From: Acidimicrobiaceae bacterium
GTDB lineage: Bacteria > Actinomycetota > Acidimicrobiia > Acidimicrobiales > Palsa-688
Direction: 5' to 3'
Assembly: GCA_030838025.1 (NCBI GenBank)
Contig: JAUTXM010000127.1
Location: 1 to 26,904 of the forward strand
Length of the DNA: 26,904 nt
Translations under genes and position numbers: made by a program
The notes under the pieces: model-generated
Told to the model about the DNA's origin: nothing
What the model saw: only the letters and a program-made list of their open reading frames with translations
Database searches by the model: none
Part shown: piece after piece, positions 22,267-26,904 of the stretch
Layout: each line of letters opens with the position of its first letter
Position numbering within the stretch: position 1 is the first letter of the stretch

Positions 22267-23010
22267 CTATTCGGGCGCCTGGACCGAGCGAGCGCCAATG
22301 GATTGCAACCACTCAATAACATTGCTTTGTCGAGTTCCCAGAGCCGTGGCCGCATCCAACGCCGTTCCTTCTGCATAGTCTGGTTCCCAGTTGAGATCAG
22401 CGCCAGCGCTCAAGAGGCGATCGGCGGCACGGCGCTGACCGGCGGCGCAGGCGTGCCAAAATCCCTGTGAGATCTGCTGAGGGTCGATCTTGGGCACGAG
22501 CAGATCGTCCAATCGGTCGAGCAGGCCGAGGGCAGCGGCGTGCCAAACCTTTTCGACTCGGGCGCCCCGCAGCACAAGTAGGCGCGCCACGTGCCAGCAG
22601 CCATATCCCACCGCATTGTCGAGGGGCGTTCCGATAGAGCCGTTGGGGGTTTCAAGATCGGCACCCCCGTCGATCAGTGCCACCGCAACGTCCACGTCGT
22701 CGCTGCTCGCGGCCCAGTGCAGAGGTGTCTCGGGGGGTGCCGGGGTGGTAGCGGCGTTGGGATCAGCGCCGGAGTCGATCAGCAGCTTCACGATGTCGGG
22801 GCCCCGTGGGAAGTAACCAGGCCAATCGGTGACGAAATGGAGCGCGGTGCGCGTACCGCCTCTGGCGCCGAATCTCGCCCTGGCCAAATCAGGGTTCTCT
22901 GATAGGAGGCGTCTTATCAGAGCCACGTCGCCGCCGCGCACGGCGATAAGCAACTCGACCGCTGTCGGAGCGTCTCCCGGGAGCGTGACAGTCGTGCGCT
23001 CGTCAGTCAT
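22267..23010 (-). CDS. Ankyrin-repeat protein
   Basis: A 247-residue protein of ankyrin repeats. ATG 23010 begins MTDERTTVTLP, and the repeats follow: ELLIAVRGGDVALIRRLL, TALHFV...IVKLLIDSGADPNA, TPLHWAA...VAVALIDGGADLETP, TPLDNAVGYGCWHVARLLVLRGA, and a later WHACAAGQRRAADRLLSAGADLNW. Ankyrin stacks bind other proteins, so this is an adaptor rather than an enzyme. There is no signal peptide or membrane helix. The open frame continues upstream to 23100, but that would overlap the next gene. It lies 52 bases downstream of the beta-helix gene on the same strand and may be co-transcribed with it. Confidence 0.88.
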   Translation of the reverse strand: MTDERTTVTLPGDAPTAVELLIAVRGGDVALIRRLLSENPDLARARFGARGGTRTALHFVTDWPGYFPRGPDIVKLLIDSGADPNAATTPAPPETPLHWAASSDDVDVAVALIDGGADLETPNGSIGTPLDNAVGYGCWHVARLLVLRGARVEKVWHAAALGLLDRLDDLLVPKIDPQQISQGFWHACAAGQRRAADRLLSAGADLNWEPDYAEGTALDAATALGTRQSNVIEWLQSIGARSVQAPE

Positions 23011-23062
23011 GAACCCAATGATCGCAGGCGGGGGCCGAAGTAGAGACCTGCAACCCGCAGAG

Positions 23063-24268
23063 CTAGGCGGTGCAGCCGGGCACGGCGCCCGTGGGTTCAC
23101 AGTTGTCGGGCTTGTTGCTGGTTACCCGAGTTTGGTTCAACGCCACCGTCCCGGCCGTGAGGTAGATCCCGCCACCGCCGGCGGTCGCGGCACCTCGGGG
23201 ATCCGCGTCATTTCGGGTGATGACGCCATTGTTGATAGTGACGGCGCCATTGACGATGTCGATGCCGCCACCGCGTGCGTCGCCACCGCCTGGCGCCGCA
23301 ACTGAGTTGCCCGTGACCGGACTGTGGTCGAGCCTGGCGGTGGAGGCCGACTGGAACTGGTCGTTGGCAATGCCGCCACCGGCGGCCAGGCCGGTCGGGA
23401 AGGGGCCGTTCGTGTCCGATTCAACGATATTGCCGCTCACAGGCGTGTTGGTCAGCACCATTGTGCCGGAGTTGAAGATGCCGCCCCCTTCGGCGATGCC
23501 AATGCTCGTGCTGAGCGCGGTAGCGCGATTGTCTGTAACGGCCGAATCGGCCATGACGAGGTCCCCAAAGTTCTCGATGCCGCCGCCCGAAGCCGAGGAA
23601 TCGTTCATGGTTGCCTCTGAGGTGTTGTTTGCAACCGTGCTTCCGCTGGTGAACGAGGCTGTCCCAGCGTTGGTCAGCCCACCCCCCGCCCCTCCGGCGC
23701 CGCTGTCGTTCGCGTTGATGGAGTGGTTCTGGATGAGGTTGCTGTGATCCAACGTCAATTGGCCGCCCATGTTGTTGTAAATCCCTCCGCCGAGGTAGTT
23801 GAGTCCGCCGAGAATGTTCAGTCCCCGTAGGGTGAGATTTCCACTCGGACCCACTTCAATGATCCGGAAAGTGCGAGAACCTGCCGCCAGGCTCCGGGCG
23901 ATGGTAGCGCCCGGGCGTGTTGCGGTGCCGTGCCCGAGGATCGTGACGTTCGCGGTGACGGCAGGTAGACCATCGCGATCCCTGAGGCTGCAGCACAGGG
24001 CGGCGCGGGCCATGCTGAGGGGGTAGGTGCAGTTGGCTGCCAGACTGATCGTGGTCGGTCGACTTGAACGGTTGGCGGTGTTGATGGCTTGGACCAGACC
24101 GCCGGGGCCGTAGACGTTGGCGCAGACGACGTTCACAGATGTCGTGGCCGCCGCTGCGGCCGGAGCCGCATTGAGCCCCAACCCGAGCAAGACCATGGAT
24201 GAACCGGCGATGACCGCTGCAGGGAATCGAAGGCCTTTCCGAGGAAGACTTCCGTGGTGTCGATGCAT
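23063..24268 (-). CDS. Secreted right-handed beta-helix protein
   Basis: A 401-residue exported protein. The signal peptide is basic (MHRHHGSLPRKGLR), then a hydrophobic core ending in APAAAAA. The mature part starts with an N-terminal capping region with several Cys, followed by about seven turns marked by GGG(I/L) motifs: GGGIYNN, GGGLTNAG, GGGIENFG, GGGIFNSG, GGGIANDQ, GGGIDIVNG and GGGIYLTAG. This polymorphic-outer-membrane-protein-like pattern predicts a right-handed parallel beta-helix, a form used by surface adhesins and polysaccharide-active proteins. The end is NKPDNCEPTGAVPGCTA, with a likely disulfide. AAGGAG sits seven bases before ATG 24268. It is divergent from the secreted protein at 24591. 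No catalytic residues can be named. Confidence 0.88.
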   Translation of the reverse strand: MHRHHGSLPRKGLRFPAAVIAGSSMVLLGLGLNAAPAAAAATTSVNVVCANVYGPGGLVQAINTANRSSRPTTISLAANCTYPLSMARAALCCSLRDRDGLPAVTANVTILGHGTATRPGATIARSLAAGSRTFRIIEVGPSGNLTLRGLNILGGLNYLGGGIYNNMGGQLTLDHSNLIQNHSINANDSGAGGAGGGLTNAGTASFTSGSTVANNTSEATMNDSSASGGGIENFGDLVMADSAVTDNRATALSTSIGIAEGGGIFNSGTMVLTNTPVSGNIVESDTNGPFPTGLAAGGGIANDQFQSASTARLDHSPVTGNSVAAPGGGDARGGGIDIVNGAVTINNGVITRNDADPRGAATAGGGGIYLTAGTVALNQTRVTSNKPDNCEPTGAVPGCTA

Positions 24269-24590
24269 CTCGGGCTCCTTGGGATGTGGGACCGGTGCTT
24301 GCGCGTAGCGTTCTGCGCAGTGGCCGGCCTCAACGATGCCTCGGCCTCAGTGGATTTTCTATTGGACTTTGGTCTTAGGACCATCCTGATCTGGTTAGCG
24401 GAGCTTGCCCGTCGGAGAAATATTCCAATCTTGGTTCTGAGGCGGATGGTGCGAGGGTCAACTCGATCGTCGACTTGAGGCTCGGCCCGGTACTACGACC
24501 ATTGTCCTATACCGGGAGCGGAGGTTCCGCAGCACTCTGTGGGAAGGCACGCGTGGGTCCACGCGTGTTGCGAGCGACAAAGGAGCCTCG
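24269..24590. other. 322-base divergent intergenic region
   Basis: No gene. It must hold the promoters of the two divergent secreted-protein genes. Notable sequences are a small hairpin TGGTC-TTAG-GACCA near 24368-24383, and two copies of the self-complementary octamer CACGCGTG at 24548-24555 and 24560-24567, four bases apart and 24 bases before ATG 24591. The octamer pair may be an operator. I cannot name a clear -35/-10 pair. The region is less GC-rich than its flanks. Confidence 0.55.
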
Positions 24591-25988
24591 ATGAAGTTGG
24601 CAGTTTTCTTAGCGGCGCTGGTGGCGGCGCCAGTGCTTGTAGGTTTGGCGCCGATGACATCGGCCAACGCCGCCGTGGGCGTCACGAAAAGCGAGCTACA
24701 AGGCACCCAGCTACGAGTCGAGGGCGTCGGCGCGTTGCCGAGTCACACAGTCACCGTGAACCCGGGCAGCATCACAACCACCAGCGACTCCATGGGCGCC
24801 TTCAAGATCCAGGCGTCACCCTATTCCTCGACCAACTGCCAGATCACCGTCAGCGACGGCAGCACATCACTGTCATCGAGTCTGGCCGGTTGCCTGCCGA
24901 CGAACACACCGCCGCCGATTCCCTCCCCACCAACGTCAACTCCCACTCCACCGCCGGTGACTCCGCCAGCGACGGCAACGGGCCCCCAAGTGACCATTTC
25001 GCCCACGTCGCTCCCGTTCGGACCGCAGACCGTCGGCACCACTAGCGCGACGCAGACCATTACGGTCACCAATACCGGCACGTCGGCGCTCTTCTTCAAC
25101 CGGGTGTCGACCAGCGGACCGGGAGTGCTCGACTACACCGACGTCGTTGACAACTGCGTCGGAAATTCGGTTCCGGCCGGGGGCACGTGCACCCAGGCCT
25201 TCGACTTCCACCCGTCCGCGGACGGCGCTGTGAATGCCACCGTGCTTTATGTCGACAACGCACCAGCAAGCCCGCAGGCTGTGGCGCTGACCGGATCCGG
25301 CGTCCCCACAGGCTCCGGTCCCACACCGCTGACGTTTGAGACGAGCGGCATGCCGTGCACCGCCGGCGTATGCGACTACAACGGCGGCTACCCAGTCATC
25401 CACGGCAACTTCTTCGCCGGCCTGTTCGTCGGCCGAGGTGGGACGGCGCCCTACACCTACTCGGCGACCGGCCTTCCCGCCGCCATGACCGTCACGCCCG
25501 GCGGCCTGATCTCGGGCACGCTGCCGGCACAGACTGGTGTTCCCGTCTTCAGTGTCACCATCGCCGACAGCGCAGGCGCCGTGACGGTGCAAAGGTTCAG
25601 CATTACCGTCGGCAATCCGCCGGGGCCCGGGATGCCTGGTTGCCAGAAGGCACCGGGCGGCAAAGAGGCGCTGTCGGGTGCCGCCATCGCCGGGACAACC
25701 CCGAGCGGCCAGGCCATCGCCGACGAATCCCAGCTCACCGCCTGCGGGGGCTTCACGGTCCTCACCGTCTCGGTGAGCAACGTCAAGCTGGCCAACGGCA
25801 CCGTCCTATGGGTCTACTACGGAGGCGGTGCCGTCGGGACGATCACTCTCAACGGGGGATCCGGCTCCATCAAGCCATTCAACCTAGGCGGCCAGTTCCC
25901 GCGGTTCGTCTCTGTCAGCGTCATCGATGGACCACCCCCGATCGTCTCCACGCAACGATTGGTGTTGACCGGTGGGTTCTTCAGCTAG
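24591..25988 (+). CDS. Secreted multi-domain protein (ASH/choice-of-anchor D and Ig-like)
   Basis: A 465-residue exported protein. Signal peptide residues 1-28 (MKLAVFLAALVAAPVLVG, cleaved near SANAA). Then a small N-terminal beta domain with a Cys pair, a Pro/Thr linker (about 104-130), an ASH/HYDIN-type domain (VTISPTSLPFGPQTVGTTSATQ and TVTNTGTSAL, about 131-238), and an Ig/cadherin-like domain with TYSATGLPAAMTVTP and GLISGTLPAQTG (about 245-345). The C-terminal 110 residues are a beta domain I do not recognise. Such proteins are typically surface or extracellular binding modules. The start is ATG 24591, after AAAGGAG six bases upstream. No LPxTG or C-terminal membrane helix is seen, so its anchoring is unclear. 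Confidence 0.88.
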   Translation: MKLAVFLAALVAAPVLVGLAPMTSANAAVGVTKSELQGTQLRVEGVGALPSHTVTVNPGSITTTSDSMGAFKIQASPYSSTNCQITVSDGSTSLSSSLAGCLPTNTPPPIPSPPTSTPTPPPVTPPATATGPQVTISPTSLPFGPQTVGTTSATQTITVTNTGTSALFFNRVSTSGPGVLDYTDVVDNCVGNSVPAGGTCTQAFDFHPSADGAVNATVLYVDNAPASPQAVALTGSGVPTGSGPTPLTFETSGMPCTAGVCDYNGGYPVIHGNFFAGLFVGRGGTAPYTYSATGLPAAMTVTPGGLISGTLPAQTGVPVFSVTIADSAGAVTVQRFSITVGNPPGPGMPGCQKAPGGKEALSGAAIAGTTPSGQAIADESQLTACGGFTVLTVSVSNVKLANGTVLWVYYGGGAVGTITLNGGSGSIKPFNLGGQFPRFVSVSVIDGPPPIVSTQRLVLTGGFFS

Positions 25989-25999
25989 CCCATAACCAG

Positions 26000-26272
26000 C
26001 TAGTCCGACAACCGGACTCGACGGCGGCGATTAGCTCGGCCAAGCGGCCGTCGGCTAATTTGGCGCCGGGTCCGGTTGTCGGCGCCGTGATCGGTCTCGT
26101 AGAAGTTCCGGCGCGCTCCAGTGCGGGGATCGGTACCCGCGGTCACGACGACTCTCCACGCCCTGCCCGGTACCTCGTGTGTCCCTTCATCGACCAACTC
26201 TGTGGGCAGATTGTTGGCAAGCCGTCCGGTCCAGCTGGGGACCCAAACGAAAGTGCGTCTCCGACCAGGCAT
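26000..26272 (-). pseudogene. Tyrosine-integrase N-terminal remnant
   Basis: A 90-residue frame whose middle part resembles the arm-binding N-terminal domain of phage-type tyrosine integrases: VPGRAWRVVVTAGTDPRTGARRNFYE, where family members have RVYAG-x-DPLTGRRR followed by a helix and the catalytic domain. The resemblance fades within about 20 residues and the frame stops at 26000, so the core-binding and catalytic domains (R-H-R-Y) are absent. It is thus a truncated relic. Its ATG (26272) lies eight bases from a tRNA-derived 3'-end fragment, the usual site for an integrase gene. It follows the stop of the secreted-protein gene by 11 bases but on the other strand. Confidence 0.55.
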
Positions 26273-26435
26273 TTTAGCTGTAGCCCCAACGGGATTCGAA
26301 CCCCTGTCGTCACCTTGAGAGAGTGGGCAGAATTCCGCACGAGCCTGCTGAGCAGTGGATTAACGGCGAAAAAGGGTTCGTGGGCGGCGCCTGCCGGTGA
26401 AAGCGGTGAAAATCTGTTGGCAAAATGTTGGCAAG
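26211..26435. repeat. Three TGTTGGCAA direct repeats
   Basis: TGTTGGCAA occurs near 26212-26220, 26415-26423 and 26426-26434, all in the same orientation; the last two are two bases apart. They flank the integrase start and the tRNA fragment on both sides, so they may be arm-type binding sites for the lost element's integrase or excisionase. Confidence 0.5.
26281..26321 (-). other. tRNA 3'-end fragment, likely integration-site scar
   Basis: Read on the minus strand, the segment contains a T arm (GGGGTTCGAATCCC) followed by GGGGCTA, a plausible acceptor 3' strand. No D arm, anticodon stem or 5' acceptor (TAGCCCC) is found in the 90 bases upstream, so it is not a complete tRNA gene. Integrating elements commonly duplicate just this part of a tRNA as attachment site, and the integrase remnant begins eight bases away. 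Confidence 0.6.
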
Positions 26436-26604
26436 ATCCGGCCGACCTACAGCGCGCCGACAACATCCCAGAACATGCGGCTCTCTGACGCTCGGGCAAC
26501 ATGACCTATCGCCGGGACAGGGACACCCCGTGTGACGGCGGAACAAGCTTGCTGCGGTGAGGGCTCTGAGCGTTATCGAGCGCCCGGGAGGTGATGTGAT
26601 GAAG

Positions 26605-26769
26605 CAGCGGGTCGCCGCTGTTGCGTGAAGGGCCCGGTTTGAGCGGGCCGGCGCCGTGGTCTTGGAGGAAAGGCGTGGCGACCAAAGTGGCGAAGAATGT
26701 TGGGGTCTCCTCTCGCCGTGAGGGTCCCGGTGTTGGAACACTGGGGCTTCCGAAGGCAACACCCTCACG
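26605..26769 (+). ncRNA. Candidate structured leader/bridge RNA of the IS110 element
   Basis: Stems that can be read directly: CAGCGG-GTCG-CCGCTG (26605-26620); GGCCCG (26631-26636) with CGGGCC (26644-26649); and CGTGAGGGT (26717-26725) with ACCCTCACG (26761-26769), enclosing a second hairpin in which CCCGGTG pairs with CACTGGG around a TTGGAA loop. The last stem ends six bases before the AAGAAGGAA ribosome-binding region. IS110 bridge RNAs are known to be encoded here and to carry target- and donor-pairing loops. Boundaries and loops cannot be set by eye, and a translation-control leader is an alternative. Confidence 0.4.
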
Positions 26770-26785
26770 ACGAAAGAAGGAACCC

Positions 26786-26904
26786 GTGAACCAACAATAT
26801 GTGGGTATCGACTTGCACCGGCGCCGCTCGGTGATCGTACGGAAGAACGCCGAGGGCGAGGTCCTGTCCAAGGTCCATATCGACAACAGCCCGTTGGCGT
26901 TGGC
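26786..26904 (+). CDS. IS110-family transposase, 3' cut by window end
   Basis: The first 39 codons of an IS110-type recombinase. MNQQYVGIDLHRRRSVIVRK is the typical start, with the first acidic residue of the DEDD RuvC-like site in GIDLH. AAGGA lies five to six bases before GTG 26786. The rest of the RuvC domain and the C-terminal Tnp domain with the active-site serine lie beyond the window, so it is not known whether the gene is intact. Confidence 0.88.
   Translation, partial: MNQQYVGIDLHRRRSVIVRKNAEGEVLSKVHIDNSPLAL

Larger units (their letters stand above)
26520..26904 (+). mobile_element. IS110-family insertion sequence, left part (cut by window end)
   Basis: The transposase start is at 26786 and the roughly 265 bases upstream are non-coding and hairpin-rich. 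IS110 elements have no terminal inverted repeats, so the left end cannot be placed; 26520 is an approximate limit only. Perfect hairpins are at 26605-26620, 26631-26649 and 26717-26769. In the IS110 group such a left-end region encodes the bridge RNA. Confidence 0.6.

Noticed and set aside
26281..26400. Complete tRNA gene on the minus strand
   Set aside because: Only the T arm and acceptor 3' strand are present; no matching 5' acceptor, D arm or anticodon stem was found.
26599..26628. Nine-codon leader peptide (ATG AAG ... TGA) behind GGGAGGTGA in the IS110 leader
   Set aside because: It has a good ribosome site but overlaps a stem-loop and has no conservation evidence; too short to support.

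Overview
The window is high-GC DNA from an actinobacterium, possibly one of the Acidimicrobiia (a guess from gene content only). Supporting signs are frequent GTG starts, an Rpf-type cell-wall hydrolase, a CGAAC-N4-GTTCG LexA box of the Gram-positive/actinobacterial type, and several genes that start about six bases after a TAGNNT hexamer, as leaderless actinobacterial genes do. I see no rRNA operon, complete tRNA or CRISPR array.

Layout. 1-4.8 kb: a 5'-truncated alpha/beta hydrolase; an Rpf-like secreted hydrolase; a divergent yceI-like/MarR pair with two TTGA-N4-TCAA operators over the yceI promoter; a sirtuin overlapping an SSAT-type GNAT acetyltransferase. 4.8-8.7 kb: a membrane-anchored winged-helix protein with five SLR(D/E)-type motifs; a 400-base gap with a large inverted repeat; an overlapping pair of sulfite-oxidase-fold molybdoenzyme and flavin reductase; a possible FmdE-fold protein. 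8.7-14.1 kb: a PepSY protein, purU, a YbdK-type ligase divergent from purU, a beta-propeller/MoaD-like pair, and dinB under a LexA box. 14.1-18.9 kb: a GH3 glycosidase, a cytochrome P450 with an atypical I helix, and a divergent SnoaL-like/unknown pair. 19.1-22.1 kb: unknown proteins, a stand-alone LigD-type primase-polymerase and a VOC-fold remnant with a hexanucleotide expansion. 22.2-26.0 kb: an ankyrin-repeat protein and two divergent secreted proteins (a right-handed beta-helix and an ASH/Ig-like protein). 26.0-26.9 kb: a mobile-element scar, with an integrase N-terminal remnant next to a tRNA 3'-end fragment and three TGTTGGCAA repeats, then the left part of an IS110-family element whose leader is rich in RNA-like hairpins.

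Most of the window is chromosomal housekeeping and accessory metabolism in small units. Likely co-transcribed pairs are sirtuin-GNAT, molybdoenzyme-reductase, propeller-MoaD and SnoaL-unknown. The least ordinary items are the SLR-motif membrane protein, the IS110 leader that may hold a bridge RNA, the integrase/tRNA scar, the inverted-repeat cluster at 6552-6636, the atypical P450 and the propeller/ubiquitin-like pair. Functions are read from sequence motifs without database searches.
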